Assembly: GCF_025642115.1 (NCBI RefSeq)
Contig: NZ_CP106753.1
Span: forward strand, 1,635,501-1,699,500
Length of the DNA stretch: 64,000 bases
Direction of reading: 5' to 3'
Source of the DNA: Chitiniphilus purpureus
GTDB lineage: Bacteria; Pseudomonadota; Gammaproteobacteria; Burkholderiales; Chitinibacteraceae
This document shows, piece after piece, positions 35,208 to 44,103 of the stretch. The position numbers and the translations under genes were made by a program. The notes under the pieces are model-generated. The model searched no databases and was not told where the DNA came from. It saw nothing but the letters and a program-made list of their open reading frames with translations. Every line of letters begins with the position of its first letter. Within the stretch, counting starts at the first letter, position 1.

Positions 35208-35233
35208 ACGGGCTCCGATCGGAGCCCGTTGCA
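35208..35233. terminator. Palindromic terminator between the LysR and YceI genes
   Basis: A 26-nt perfect palindrome around CGATCG (CAACGGGCTCCGA and its complement). It sits between convergent genes. Short T-containing sequence (GTTGTTGTTT) follows on the minus strand. Confidence 0.7.
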
Positions 35234-35249
35234 CAGGGAAGGTGCCGCG

Positions 35250-35813
35250 TTACTTCAGGCCGGCTTCGACCTGGATGTTCAGCTTCACCTCATCGCCGAC
35301 ACCCGGCACGCCGTAGCTCATGCCGAAGTCGGTGCGCTTGAGGGTGCCAGTGGCCTCGGCGCCGCACCAGGGCTTCTTGCTCATCGGATGGGTGCCGCAT
35401 TTGAAGTTGGAGACCGCCAGCGTCAGCGGCTTGGTGACCCCCAACAGCGTGAATTCGCCGTCGATGGCGGTCAGTTTGTCGCCGCTGAACTTGAGCTTGC
35501 CGGATTTGAACGTGGCGGTCGGAAACTGGGCGGTGTTGAAGAAGTCCTCGCCGCGCAGGTGCGCATCGCGCTTGTCCAGGCCCGTGTCGATACTGGCGGT
35601 GTCGATCACGATCTCGACATTGCCGCTCTTCTTCTCGGTATCGAGCACGATGGTGCCGCTGGTCTTGTCAAAGCCGCCGCGCTGGATCGAAAAGCCCAGG
35701 TGGCTGATCTCGAAGCTGGGGTAGGTATGGGTCGAATCGATCTCGTAGGTCTGCGGCGCAGCCACGGCGCCGGCGGCGAGCATGGCAAGGAGCGAGGCGA
35801 TCATCGGCTTCAT
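35250..35813 (-). CDS. YceI-family periplasmic lipid-binding-like protein (1)
   Basis: A 187-residue secreted YceI domain protein. The signal peptide is MKPMIASLLAMLAAGAVAA. The lipocalin-like fold follows, with YEIDSTHTYPSFEISHLGFS and FNTAQFPTATFKSGKLKFSGD. It contains two cysteines (KCGTHP and PWCGAEA). YceI proteins bind polyisoprenoids or quinone-like lipids in the periplasm. It is the third gene of a b561-yceI-yceI operon, which suggests a role with the cytochrome in quinone chemistry. E. coli yceJ-yceI has the same pairing. Confidence 0.92.
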   Translation of the reverse strand: MKPMIASLLAMLAAGAVAAPQTYEIDSTHTYPSFEISHLGFSIQRGGFDKTSGTIVLDTEKKSGNVEIVIDTASIDTGLDKRDAHLRGEDFFNTAQFPTATFKSGKLKFSGDKLTAIDGEFTLLGVTKPLTLAVSNFKCGTHPMSKKPWCGAEATGTLKRTDFGMSYGVPGVGDEVKLNIQVEAGLK

Positions 35814-35844
35814 GGGGTCGTGTCTCCAGAGGGATATGAGGGAG

Positions 35845-36408
35845 TTATTGACCGGGTTTGCCGGTCAGGGTGAAACGGAACTTCACGTGCACATCGTCGG
35901 CAACCGTCTCGGTATCGGCCCAGGCACCTTCGCCCAGCCGATACTGCAGCCGCTTGACCGGAAAACCGCCTTCGAGCACCAGGTCGCTGCCCGCCGGCTT
36001 GGCGGTGAACTGGGCCACGATATCGCGACTGATGCCCTTGATGACGAGCGGGCCACGGGCTTCGAACTTGCCGCCGCCGAGCGCCTTCACGCTCTTGGCG
36101 GTGAAGGTGGCCTTGGGGTGGGCCGCGGTGTCGAACCAGGCCTTGCGCCTGACCTCGGCATTGCCGTCCGGCCCGCCGACATCGATGCTGGCAAGGTCGA
36201 CACTGAACGTGGCCTGCGTGGTCTCCGGTTTGGCCGGATCGAAGTTGACCTGGGCGCTGTATTGCTTGAAACCGCCGTCGACGGTCACGCCCATCTGCTG
36301 GAACGAAAAGCCAAGACGGCTCTTGGCAGGGACCAGGGTCTGCGCCGCCAGCGCCGGCAGGGTCAGGCCGGTGGCAAGCACCGCCGCGACCAGGATGGAA
36401 AACCTCAT
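35845..36408 (-). CDS. YceI-family periplasmic protein (2)
   Basis: A second YceI-domain protein, 187 residues, with signal peptide MRFSILVAAVLATGLTLPALA. It is divergent from the first copy: SRLGFSFQQMGVTVDGGFKQYSAQVNF, FDTAAHPKATFTAKSVKALG, and no cysteines. CGGAGC precedes the ATG used. Located between the cytochrome b561 and the first YceI copy, with gaps of 22 and 31 nt. The two copies may bind different lipids or form a relay. Confidence 0.92.
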   Translation of the reverse strand: MRFSILVAAVLATGLTLPALAAQTLVPAKSRLGFSFQQMGVTVDGGFKQYSAQVNFDPAKPETTQATFSVDLASIDVGGPDGNAEVRRKAWFDTAAHPKATFTAKSVKALGGGKFEARGPLVIKGISRDIVAQFTAKPAGSDLVLEGGFPVKRLQYRLGEGAWADTETVADDVHVKFRFTLTGKPGQ

Positions 36409-36430
36409 TTGCAAGCTCCGTTGGAAAAGG

Positions 36431-36967
36431 TCAATCGCGCTGCGGCAGCATGCGACGCAAGGTGCCGTCGCGGTCGACGAATTGATGTTTCAGCGCGGCG
36501 AGCGCATGCAGGCCGACCAGACCGATCAGTCCGTAGGCGAGCAGCATGTGCACCAGTTTCAGCCGGTCGCCCAGGTCCGGATCGCGTGGCACGAAATCGG
36601 GCAGCGGTATCAGGCCGAACAGCACCACCGGAAAGCCCTTGGCCGAACTCATGGCCCAACCGACCAGCGGCAGCGCCACCATCAGCAGGTAAAGCAGGTG
36701 ATGCGTGCCGGCAGCCGCCTTGCGCTGCCAGGCGGGCTGCCCGGCAAGCGGGGGCGGCACACCGCGGCGCAGCCGCCACGCGAGGCGCACCAGCACCAGC
36801 AGCAGCACCGAGATGCCAAGCCATTTGTGATAGGCGTACAGCTTGAACTTGACCGGCGAGAGCGGCAGCGTATTGATGTAGAGCGCAAGGCCGAAGGCGC
36901 TCAGGATCAGCAGCGCCATCAGCCAATGCAGGGTGATCTGCACGCCATCGTAGCGGGAGGAAGCCAT
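36431..36967 (-). CDS. Cytochrome b561 (YceJ/CybB-like)
   Basis: A 178-residue four-helix di-haem cytochrome. Candidate haem ligands are H14 in ITLHWLMALL, H in YAYHKWLGIS, HH in THHLLYLLMV, and H in KLVHMLLAYG and LVGLHALAALKHQF. The ending DGTLRRMLP is typical. AAGGACAGG precedes the ATG. It leads the operon with two yceI genes, the same association as E. coli yceJ-yceI. Likely function is quinol oxidation at the inner membrane coupled to a periplasmic acceptor; CybB of E. coli is a superoxide oxidase. Confidence 0.93.
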   Translation of the reverse strand: MASSRYDGVQITLHWLMALLILSAFGLALYINTLPLSPVKFKLYAYHKWLGISVLLLVLVRLAWRLRRGVPPPLAGQPAWQRKAAAGTHHLLYLLMVALPLVGWAMSSAKGFPVVLFGLIPLPDFVPRDPDLGDRLKLVHMLLAYGLIGLVGLHALAALKHQFVDRDGTLRRMLPQRD

Positions 36968-37358
36968 CGCCTGTCCTTGTTCTTTCAACTTGAAGCAGCG
37001 CCATGATGATAACGGCTTTGAGTGCAATCTGATCCTGAAGTTTATGGAATTGATTGTTCTAATTTTTGCAACAATCGCTGAACACGTGGCGCTGACCGGT
37101 GACTTGGTGGCGCAAGGGTGCCGTGCCATGTGCCGCCGCTCCCTGCGGTGCTCCGCCGCTGCCGCGCATATGGCGCGCGGCAGGTATTCTGACGGCGGTC
37201 ACATTGCTTGTGTGTGTGATTAGCATGGCTGCACCGTTACCGATTTCTGTAACGAAATCAAGGCGCGGCCACAACGGGTTTTGCCTGTACAATGCGCCCC
37301 CGGCGCGTGCCGAGGTGCCCATCGGTAGTGGATGGGCGGGTATGCAAAGGAGACCTGT
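36968..37358. other. Divergent intergenic region between cytochrome b561 and carbonic anhydrase genes
   Basis: 391 nt with no gene. It includes an operator-like dyad, GATTGTT (37052-37058) and AACAATC (37070-37076) separated by 11 nt, in an AT-rich patch on the b561 side. A TACAAT element at 37288-37293 may be the -10 of the carbonic anhydrase promoter. No clear terminator. Confidence 0.5.
37052..37076. promoter_or_regulatory. Operator-like dyad upstream of the b561-yceI-yceI operon
   Basis: GATTGTT-N11-AACAATC, a perfect 7-bp inverted repeat whose geometry resembles LysR- or OxyR-type sites. The binding protein is unknown. Confidence 0.45.
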
Positions 37359-38003
37359 ATGCATGGTGTCGAGAAGTTGATCGGCGGCTTCGGTCGCTTT
37401 CAAAGCAAGTATTTCAGCGAGCAGGGCGGGCTGTTCGAGACCCTCAAGCGCGGACAGAACCCCCATAGCCTCTTCATCGGTTGTTCCGATTCCCGCGTGG
37501 ATCCGGCCATTCTCACCGATTGCGACCCGGGCGATCTGTTCGTGGTGCGCAATGTGGCCAACCTGGTGCCGCCCTACGAGCCGGATGGGGCCTACCACGG
37601 TGTTTCCGCTGCCATCGAATATGCCGTGTGCGTTCTCAAGGTGCGCTACATCATTGTGCTGGGGCACTATGCCTGCGGCGGCATCCGCGCGCTGGTCAAG
37701 GGGCATGAGCCGCAGTCCGAAGCCGACTTTGTCGGCCGCTGGGTGAGCATTGCCAGCCGTGCCTGCGAGAAAGAGGTCGTCCAGGCCGGCGAGTCGCAGG
37801 ATGGCGAAGCCCAACTGCGCCGCTGCGAGATGTCCGCCATCGTGGTCTCGCTGGAAAACCTGATGAGCTTTCCGTTCATTGCCGAACGGGTCAAGGCGGG
37901 CGAGCTGCATCTGGTGGGCTGGTACTTCCATATCGAGGAAGGCGCGCTTTACCAGTACGACCACGCGGACGGCGCTTTCGCCCCGTTGGTGAAGGCCCGC
38001 TGA
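37359..38003 (+). CDS. Beta-class carbonic anhydrase
   Basis: Zinc enzyme interconverting CO2 and bicarbonate, 214 residues. Zinc ligands are C42 (with D44 and R46 in CSDSRVDP), H103 and C106 (LGHYACGG), as in E. coli Can and CynT. AAAGGAG precedes the ATG chosen. The preceding in-frame sequence lacks conservation. It stands alone, presumably supplying bicarbonate for carboxylations. Confidence 0.95.
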   Translation: MHGVEKLIGGFGRFQSKYFSEQGGLFETLKRGQNPHSLFIGCSDSRVDPAILTDCDPGDLFVVRNVANLVPPYEPDGAYHGVSAAIEYAVCVLKVRYIIVLGHYACGGIRALVKGHEPQSEADFVGRWVSIASRACEKEVVQAGESQDGEAQLRRCEMSAIVVSLENLMSFPFIAERVKAGELHLVGWYFHIEEGALYQYDHADGAFAPLVKAR

Positions 38004-38055
38004 CCGCTCCGGGCGGCAGCGGCCGGCATGGCCCGCCCGCCGCCCGGACGGTTTT

Positions 38056-38850
38056 TCACAGCCCGAACAGCGTGCGCAGGTGCAGTGCCACCCCGCCTTC
38101 GGTGTTGGAGCCGATCTGCGGCACGCCGGGCAGCTGCGCCACCAATCGTGGATTGGCGTTGCCCATCAGGAACGGATGGCCGGCGGTCTGCAGCATCTCC
38201 AAATCGTTGAGATTGTCGCCAAAGGCGATGCAGTCGGCAGCGGCAATGCCCAATTCATCCATCACCACGGTCAGCGCATGGCCCTTGGAGACGGTCGGGG
38301 CCATCACTTCCAGACAGTCCAGCGCCGAGAAGGTCACATAGAGGGTATCGTCGAATTCGGCGAGCAGCCGCGCTTCCAATGCCAGCAGATGGGCATGGGC
38401 GCTCACATACAGGATCTTGGCCACACCTTCGCCGTCAATGCTCGGGATATCGGCCACCTCGTAGGTGAAGCCGGAATCCTGGTGGTAGCGCAGCAGGTCC
38501 TCATTGGGCTCGCCGATCAGCCAGGTTTCGTCCAGATACAGGTTCAGCGAGGTGCCTGCGGCGAATTTGGGCTGGACCAGCGCGCGCACCAGCGCCGGGT
38601 CGATGTTCTCGGCGTGGATCTGCCGGTTGTGCGGATCGTGCACCCGGGCGCCGTTGGAGGTGATGAGATAGGCCTCGATGCCCAGCACATCGCGGATGCC
38701 GCGCACATCACAGTAGTGGCGTCCGGTGGCGATGGCAAAGCGCAAGCCGCGTGCCTGCAGATCACGCAGGGTCTGGGCGGTGTGGGGGGGGACAGTGTGG
38801 TCCGGGCTGAGCAGCGTGCCGTCCAGGTCCGTGGCGATAAGCTGATACAT
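38056..38850 (-). CDS. Cof-type HAD-IIB sugar phosphatase
   Basis: A 264-residue haloacid dehalogenase-like hydrolase. Motif I is DLDGTLL (residues 8-14), motif II is TSNGA, motif III is the conserved Lys in TVSKGHAL, and motif IV is FGDNLNDLEML. It ends with the NANP-type motif (MGNANP). The cap domain is type C2b, as in YidA/YbiV, which dephosphorylate sugar phosphates, FMN or related metabolites with broad specificity. Neighbouring genes do not reveal the substrate. Confidence 0.92.
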   Translation of the reverse strand: MYQLIATDLDGTLLSPDHTVPPHTAQTLRDLQARGLRFAIATGRHYCDVRGIRDVLGIEAYLITSNGARVHDPHNRQIHAENIDPALVRALVQPKFAAGTSLNLYLDETWLIGEPNEDLLRYHQDSGFTYEVADIPSIDGEGVAKILYVSAHAHLLALEARLLAEFDDTLYVTFSALDCLEVMAPTVSKGHALTVVMDELGIAAADCIAFGDNLNDLEMLQTAGHPFLMGNANPRLVAQLPGVPQIGSNTEGGVALHLRTLFGL

Positions 38851-38942
38851 AAGGGTCCTGCAAAGGCGTTCGAGCCGCCATTTTATCGCGCCGCGCCATT
38901 GTCCCCGATGCGGAAATGCCCTAAGCCGGCGCCCATCTTGCG

Positions 38943-39665
38943 CTATTGCGGGGGCAGGCGCTGCCAGCGGCCGTCGATCAGGCCCTCGATCGGCTGGTAC
39001 TGGGTCTTGTAGGCCATCTTGCGGCATTGCCCGATCCAGTAGCCGAGGTAGACGTAGGGCAGCCCCAACTGACGTGCCAGCCCGACCTGCCACAGGATGT
39101 TGAACACGCCGAAGCTTGCGCCTTCGATATCCGGATCATAGAAGGTGTAGACAGACGACAGCCCGTCCTCCAACTGGTCCACAAGGCTGACCATGCGCAC
39201 CGCGCCCCCTTCGCGGAACTCCGCCAGAAAGCTTGCCACATTGCTCTTGAGGATGAAGCTTTCGTACTGTTCGCGACCATCTTCGTCCATGCCGCCACCC
39301 GAATGGCGTGCTGCCTGGTAACGCTGGTAGAGCCGGAAGTGCGATTCGGCGTACTCCAGGCCGAGGATGCGGGTCTTGAGGTTGGCGTGGCGCCGGGCGG
39401 CGCGGCGTTGCGAGCGGTTGGACTCGAACTCCGCCACCGGCAGGCGCACCGGCACGCAGGCCTGGCAGCTGTCGCAGTGCGGGCGGTATACGAACTGGCC
39501 GCTGCGGCGGAAACCGTGTTGGACAAGCTGGCTGTAGGTGCGCGTGTCGATCAGCTCCGAGGGCACGGCCACCTGTGAGCGTGCCAGCTGGTCCGGCAGG
39601 TAGCTGCAGGTGTAGGGGGCGGTCGCATAGAACTGCAACTGGATCGCGTGTCCGCGCGGATTCAT
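38943..39665 (-). CDS. bpt: Aspartate/glutamate leucyltransferase (Bpt)
   Basis: Bacterial homologue of eukaryotic arginyl-tRNA-protein transferase that adds Leu to N-terminal Asp or Glu, marking proteins for ClpS/ClpAP. The 240-residue protein has the N-terminal Cys motif region [35 protein letters not shown], and the GNAT-like [20 protein letters not shown] and [15 protein letters not shown] blocks. TTGGAG precedes the ATG. It starts 2 nt after the aat stop, so both N-degron transferases are co-translated. Confidence 0.95.
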   Translation of the reverse strand: MNPRGHAIQLQFYATAPYTCSYLPDQLARSQVAVPSELIDTRTYSQLVQHGFRRSGQFVYRPHCDSCQACVPVRLPVAEFESNRSQRRAARRHANLKTRILGLEYAESHFRLYQRYQAARHSGGGMDEDGREQYESFILKSNVASFLAEFREGGAVRMVSLVDQLEDGLSSVYTFYDPDIEGASFGVFNILWQVGLARQLGLPYVYLGYWIGQCRKMAYKTQYQPIEGLIDGRWQRLPPQ

Positions 39666-39667
39666 CG

Positions 39668-40369
39668 TCAGGCTCCAAGAGGATGATGGGCGTAGTGCCA
39701 GGGCCCCGGCTCGCCCGATTGCGCCGTCAATACTGTAAGCGTAGCAATAAATTCGTCGCGTGGAATATCGCGCGCACCAAAGCGGACGAGATGCGCGGTG
39801 CGCATCTGGCAATCGATCATGCCGAAGCCGCGCGCATGCAGCCAGCGCACCAGATGGACAAAGGCGATCTTGGAGGCGTCGGGGGCGCGGGCGAACATCG
39901 ATTCGCCGTAGAACATGCGGCCGATCGCCACGCCGTACAGGCCGCCGGCAAGCTCGCCGTCGAGCCAGCATTCGGCCGAGTGGGCGTAACCCAGCCGGAA
40001 CAGCTCGCCGTAGGCGGCACGCATCTCATCGGTGATCCAGGTGCCCCGCTCGGTGCCGCGCGGCGCGGCGCAGCCGCCAATGACCGCGTCGAATGCGGTA
40101 TCAAAGGTCACGCTGTAGTGCCGGTTGCGCAGCGTCTTGGCCAGCGATTTCGGCACATGCAGCTCACCTGGAAGCAGCACCGTGCGCGGGTCCGGGCTCC
40201 ACCACAGGATGGGCTCGCCGGGCATGAACCACGGGAAGATGCCCTGCCGATAGGCCGCGAGCAACCGCTCCGGCGCCAAGTCGCCACCGGCGGCCAGCAG
40301 ACCGTTGGGGTCGGCAAGCGCGTGCTTGAGCGGCGGAAAGACCGGCGCGGGGCCCAGCCAGGAGATCAT
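39668..40369 (-). CDS. aat: Leucyl/phenylalanyl-tRNA-protein transferase
   Basis: Adds Leu or Phe to N-terminal Lys or Arg residues, making primary destabilising N-termini recognised by ClpS. The 233-residue protein has [43 protein letters not shown] and [15 protein letters not shown] motifs, all standard for Aat. The start codon ATG gives [13 protein letters not shown]; the upstream extension is not conserved. It lies 26 nt after fur and directly before bpt. Confidence 0.96.
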   Translation of the reverse strand: MISWLGPAPVFPPLKHALADPNGLLAAGGDLAPERLLAAYRQGIFPWFMPGEPILWWSPDPRTVLLPGELHVPKSLAKTLRNRHYSVTFDTAFDAVIGGCAAPRGTERGTWITDEMRAAYGELFRLGYAHSAECWLDGELAGGLYGVAIGRMFYGESMFARAPDASKIAFVHLVRWLHARGFGMIDCQMRTAHLVRFGARDIPRDEFIATLTVLTAQSGEPGPWHYAHHPLGA

Positions 40370-40395
40370 GCGTGTCGCGGGGGGCGGGGCGGTGG

Positions 40396-40824
40396 TCAGG
40401 GCTTGCGCTGTTTGCCGAGGCAGTCCGAACAGATGCCGTACAGGTACATCTCGTGGTCCTGGATCTCGAAGCCATGCTTGCGCGCGATCGCATCCTGCCG
40501 GGTCTCGATCTCCGCGTCGTAGAATTCCTCGACCTTGCCGCATTTGACGCATACCAGATGATCGTGGTGATGGCCCTGGTTCAGCTCGAACACGGCCTTG
40601 CCGGACTCGAAGTGGTGGCGTTCCAGGATGCCGGCCTGCTCGAACTGGGTCAGGACGCGGTAGACGGTGGCAAGGCCGATGTCGGTCTGTTCGGCCAGCA
40701 GCAGCCGGTAGACATCCTCGGCGGTCATGTGGCGTTGCTCGCTGTTTTCGAACAGGTTGAGAATCTTCAGGCGCGGGCCAGTGGCTTTGAGGCCGGCGTC
40801 CTTGAGGTCGGAGGCGTTGCTCAT
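40396..40824 (-). CDS. fur: Ferric uptake regulator
   Basis: Iron-sensing repressor of 142 residues. The winged helix is followed by the dimerisation domain with the His-rich [17 protein letters not shown] block. Two CxxC pairs, C92/C95 and C132/C135, form the structural zinc site, and H and E residues in [11 protein letters not shown] contribute to the regulatory site. It is divergent from bamE, a gene order conserved widely in beta- and gammaproteobacteria. aat and bpt follow in the same direction. Confidence 0.97.
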   Translation of the reverse strand: MSNASDLKDAGLKATGPRLKILNLFENSEQRHMTAEDVYRLLLAEQTDIGLATVYRVLTQFEQAGILERHHFESGKAVFELNQGHHHDHLVCVKCGKVEEFYDAEIETRQDAIARKHGFEIQDHEMYLYGICSDCLGKQRKP

Positions 40825-40974
40825 CGAATGCTCTCTGCGGCTACGGCAAATGGGGAGTTCAAGGTATGATATAGCGTTTGGTCAGTTCGAAAAACTCGCG
40901 AACGCCAGCGGCGCGAGCGCTTCGCTCTCCCGGCGGCGTTGCCGCCAGAACCCGCCCCAGTCGTGAATCCAGGC

Positions 40975-41445
40975 ATGCATATCATCAAACCGATATTGTC
41001 CACGCTGACCTTGGTCGGCGCGCTGTCGGGCTGCGGACTCCTGAACGCCGTGCCCCATTACAAGCTCGACATCCCCCAAGGCAACGAAGTGACGGCCGAC
41101 AAGGTCGCCGGACTCAAGGCCGGCATGACGCGCAACCAGGTGCGCTTCCTGCTCGGCACGCCGCTGCTGGCCGATCCGTTCCACGCCACGCGCTGGGACT
41201 ACGTCTACAGCGACGCCAAGGGCGGCCAGTTGCAGCGGCGCCATGCGCTGGCGGTCTTCTTCGAGGACGACCGGCTGGTGCGCTGGGAAGGCGATACCCT
41301 GCCTGCGCCGCCCGCCAAGCCCGAGACCCGGCTCGACGCCGCCCCCAAGGCCGAGGCGCAGACGCTCAGCGCCGAGCGCGATCCGGCCGAGGCCGAGCCT
41401 GGCAGCGAGCTGGAAGTCAAGCCCATCGTCGACAAGGAATTCTGA
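40975..41445 (+). CDS. bamE: Outer-membrane assembly lipoprotein BamE
   Basis: Component of the BAM complex that inserts beta-barrel proteins. A lipoprotein signal with lipobox LSGC gives acylation at C20. The SmpA/OmlA domain follows, with [40 protein letters not shown] and RWDYVYS. At 156 residues it is longer than E. coli BamE (113) owing to an Ala/Glu/Pro-rich tail of about 45 residues. It is divergent from fur and 2 nt upstream of dapB. Confidence 0.95.
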   Translation: MHIIKPILSTLTLVGALSGCGLLNAVPHYKLDIPQGNEVTADKVAGLKAGMTRNQVRFLLGTPLLADPFHATRWDYVYSDAKGGQLQRRHALAVFFEDDRLVRWEGDTLPAPPAKPETRLDAAPKAEAQTLSAERDPAEAEPGSELEVKPIVDKEF

Positions 41446-41447
41446 CC

Positions 41448-42245
41448 ATGCCGCGCATCGCGATTGCCGGCGCATCCGGTCGCATGGGCCGCATGCTGAT
41501 CGAGGCTACGCTGCAGACGCCGGGCTGCGCATTGCATGCCGCGTTGGACCGGCCGGGCAGCCCGGCGTTGGGCCAGGATGCGGCGCTGTTCCTCGGCCGC
41601 ACCAGCGGCGTGCCGATCGGCGACGATCTGGCGGCTCTGGCCGGAGCCGATGTGCTGATCGATTTCACCCGGCCCGAGGGCACGCTTGCGCACTTGGCGC
41701 GTTGCCGCGAGCTCGGGGTCAACATGATCATCGGCACCACCGGCTTTGACGAGGCCGGCCGTGCCGCGATCGAGGCGGCCAGTGCCAAGATCGCCATCGT
41801 TTCGGCCTACAACATGAGCGTTGGCGTCAATCTGGTGTTCAAGCTGCTGTCGGTGGCCGCGAAGGTGCTCAACCAGGGTTACGACGTGGAAATCGTCGAG
41901 ATGCATCACAAGCACAAAGTCGACGCCCCCTCGGGCACGGCCATCGCCATGGGCGAGGCGGTGGCCCGGGCCTGGGACGAGGAACTCAAGGAGATCGCCA
42001 CCTGGTCGCGCGAGGGCATCACCGGTGAGCGCCAGCCGGGCACCATCGGGTTTGCCGCATTGCGCGGCGGTGATGTGATCGGCGATCACACCGTCGTGTT
42101 CGCCGGCCCGGGCGAGCGCGTCGAGATCACCCACAAGGCCAGCAACCGCACCATCTATGCCCAGGGCAGCCTGCGCGCCGCGCAGTTCCTTGCCGGGCGC
42201 TCCCATGGTCACTTCACGATGCAGGACGTGCTGGGCCTGAACTGA
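41448..42245 (+). CDS. dapB: 4-hydroxy-tetrahydrodipicolinate reductase
   Basis: NAD(P)H-dependent reductase of the diaminopimelate/lysine pathway, 265 residues. The nucleotide-binding GASGRMGR is at residues 8-15. The DapB signature [15 protein letters not shown] supplies the catalytic His pair and Lys. IGTTGF and the C-terminal F-T-M-x-D-V-L-G-L motif are intact. It starts 2 nt after bamE, so the two are co-transcribed. Confidence 0.97.
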   Translation: MPRIAIAGASGRMGRMLIEATLQTPGCALHAALDRPGSPALGQDAALFLGRTSGVPIGDDLAALAGADVLIDFTRPEGTLAHLARCRELGVNMIIGTTGFDEAGRAAIEAASAKIAIVSAYNMSVGVNLVFKLLSVAAKVLNQGYDVEIVEMHHKHKVDAPSGTAIAMGEAVARAWDEELKEIATWSREGITGERQPGTIGFAALRGGDVIGDHTVVFAGPGERVEITHKASNRTIYAQGSLRAAQFLAGRSHGHFTMQDVLGLN

Positions 42246-42687
42246 GTGCGGCACCGCTGGTTGCCGCGGTGTCATGAGGGGCAAGGCGGCCGGGTGTTCT
42301 GTGGGTTGCTGATTGCCACCTCTGCGGGCAGCAACCGGCAAGCCATGGACCGGTGACGACGGGGCCGACCATCCGGCCCTTGCACCGTGCCGGCTGCCGC
42401 CGTGCCGGTACCGGGCTGTCCGCCTTGTGCCTTCCCCCTTCCGAGTCCAGCGCCACCATGCAACAACAGTGCGCGGCAGGCGCCAGGCTTGGGTGCGGAT
42501 GCCGGCCCTTGGCGTTGCGCCGCCCCCGTTCCTGCCGGCCCAGGTCGCGACGTGGTGCCATGCCTCACCCGTCGGCTGGGGCATTAACGTTTGATAAACA
42601 AATTGCCAACAAATCGGCTAACGGCCGTGCGTCAGGATGGCGTGCCGGCAGCGTGGACAGCGCTGCCCCTGCATAAGGATGGTCCTG
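42246..42687. other. Intergenic region without a supported gene
   Basis: 442 nt between dapB and the lipase-like lipoprotein. Short frames on both strands are Arg/Pro/Ala-rich artefacts. A small CACCGC/GCGGTG hairpin lies just after dapB and may help end its transcript. No strong promoter stands out except the AT-richer stretch around 42590-42620. Confidence 0.45.
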
Positions 42688-43953
42688 ATGACATTGCCCG
42701 ACTGGGGTGCGCTGCGCGGCGTCGGCCTGCTGTTGGTGCTGGCGCTGACGGCGTGCGCCGCCGAGAAAGAGCCCGCTGCCCGGCCTGGGCGCGGCACGTT
42801 GTTGAATACCCCCGCACCGCCGCAGGTGCTGCGGCGGATCGAATTCGATGCGCACATGCGTGCCCGTGGGCTGTTGCCGCTGTACGGCACGGCGCGCTGC
42901 GATGTGCGTTATACCCGGATCGAATACCGTACCGTGGATGCCCGGCGCGAGGCCGGGACGGCCAGTGCCGCACTGATGGTGCCCAGTGGCAGGGACCACG
43001 CATGCCGTGGCGCCCACCCTGCGGTGCTGCAGGCACGCGACGAGGCGGCACGGCGCGATGGCGACCTGGCCGATGTGCACGACACCCTGGTGGGTTTTGA
43101 GGCGGCCGCCGCATTCGCCGCCCACGGCTACGTGGTGGTGGTGCCCAATTACCCCGGCGGCGCCGATCCGACGTCGCAGTACCCTCCTTATCTGCATGCG
43201 CGGGCCCAGGCGGACGATGTGATCGACGGACTGGCGGCCGCGCATGCGGCGTTGACCCGGGATTCGGTCTTCGGTCCGGTGGCTTTGTCCGGCGCGTTGT
43301 TTCTGTATGGCTATGGGCAGGGTGGCTACGTGGCACTGGCCGCACAGCGCGCGCTGGAAAGCGGTGCGGTGGTCCCCTGGCGGCTGGCCGGTGCGATGCC
43401 GGCTGCAGGGCCCTATGCGCTGCCCGAATACGTGCGGGACCTGATGGCGCGCCCGGGGCCGGCCAACGCTTTGCTGGCCAGGCTCGCGGCCGGCTATGCC
43501 GCGGTGTATCACGACGAAGGCTTCCAGCCGCAGCACATGCTCGCGTCGCGCGACCCGATTGCGCAAGGCACGCCCGATGCGTCTGCGGAAGGGGCATGGT
43601 CCGCCCCGGGCCGTGGTGCCGACGCATTGCACCGCGTGCTGGAACACAACCGGCTTCTGACCTGGTCGCCACGTGCGCCGCTGGCGTTGTGCGGCGCACG
43701 CCAGGATCGCGTGGTGGACTGGCGCAATACCGAGCGCGCCGTGGCCTATTTTGCCGGGCGCGGGGTGCCGGTGACGGCCTACGACCTGGAGGACGCCGCC
43801 AGCCTGCCTGACGATGCGTGGGGACGCGTCCTGTACCGGCAAAGCGTCGCGCGTCGCACCGAAGCCGGTGGTCCGGACGGCTATCATGCGGCGCTGGCCC
43901 CGCTGTGCGCCGCCCTCGCGCGCTACTACTTCGATCGGCTGCTGCGTGCCTGA
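42688..43953 (+). CDS. Lipase-like alpha/beta-hydrolase lipoprotein lacking the catalytic serine
   Basis: A 421-residue lipoprotein. The lipobox LTAC gives acylation at C23. The fold is that of secretory lipases and prolyl-oligopeptidase-like esterases: GYVVVVPNYPGGADPT at about 147-162, the nucleophile elbow at 208-213, an acid in GARQDRVVDW, and the catalytic His in DGYHAALAPL. The elbow reads G-Y-G-Q-G-G where the family has G-Y-S-Q-G-G. Residue 210 is Gly (codon GGG, 43315-43317), so ordinary serine hydrolase activity is unlikely. It could be a binding protein or pseudoenzyme. AAGGA precedes the chosen ATG; ATG 42679 is an alternative. Confidence 0.85.
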   Translation: MTLPDWGALRGVGLLLVLALTACAAEKEPAARPGRGTLLNTPAPPQVLRRIEFDAHMRARGLLPLYGTARCDVRYTRIEYRTVDARREAGTASAALMVPSGRDHACRGAHPAVLQARDEAARRDGDLADVHDTLVGFEAAAAFAAHGYVVVVPNYPGGADPTSQYPPYLHARAQADDVIDGLAAAHAALTRDSVFGPVALSGALFLYGYGQGGYVALAAQRALESGAVVPWRLAGAMPAAGPYALPEYVRDLMARPGPANALLARLAAGYAAVYHDEGFQPQHMLASRDPIAQGTPDASAEGAWSAPGRGADALHRVLEHNRLLTWSPRAPLALCGARQDRVVDWRNTERAVAYFAGRGVPVTAYDLEDAASLPDDAWGRVLYRQSVARRTEAGGPDGYHAALAPLCAALARYYFDRLLRA

Positions 43954-44103
43954 GCGGCCGGCGCACCGCGCTGCGGTCCGGCCGGCCGCTGTCGGACAGC
44001 CATCCACAGCCCAGGCTATTGCCCCGCCCCTGCGCTGCCGCCATGCTGCTCCAACATGGCATCTGGATATCCTTCACCTCGCCAATCAGGATGTGCAATC
44101 GAG

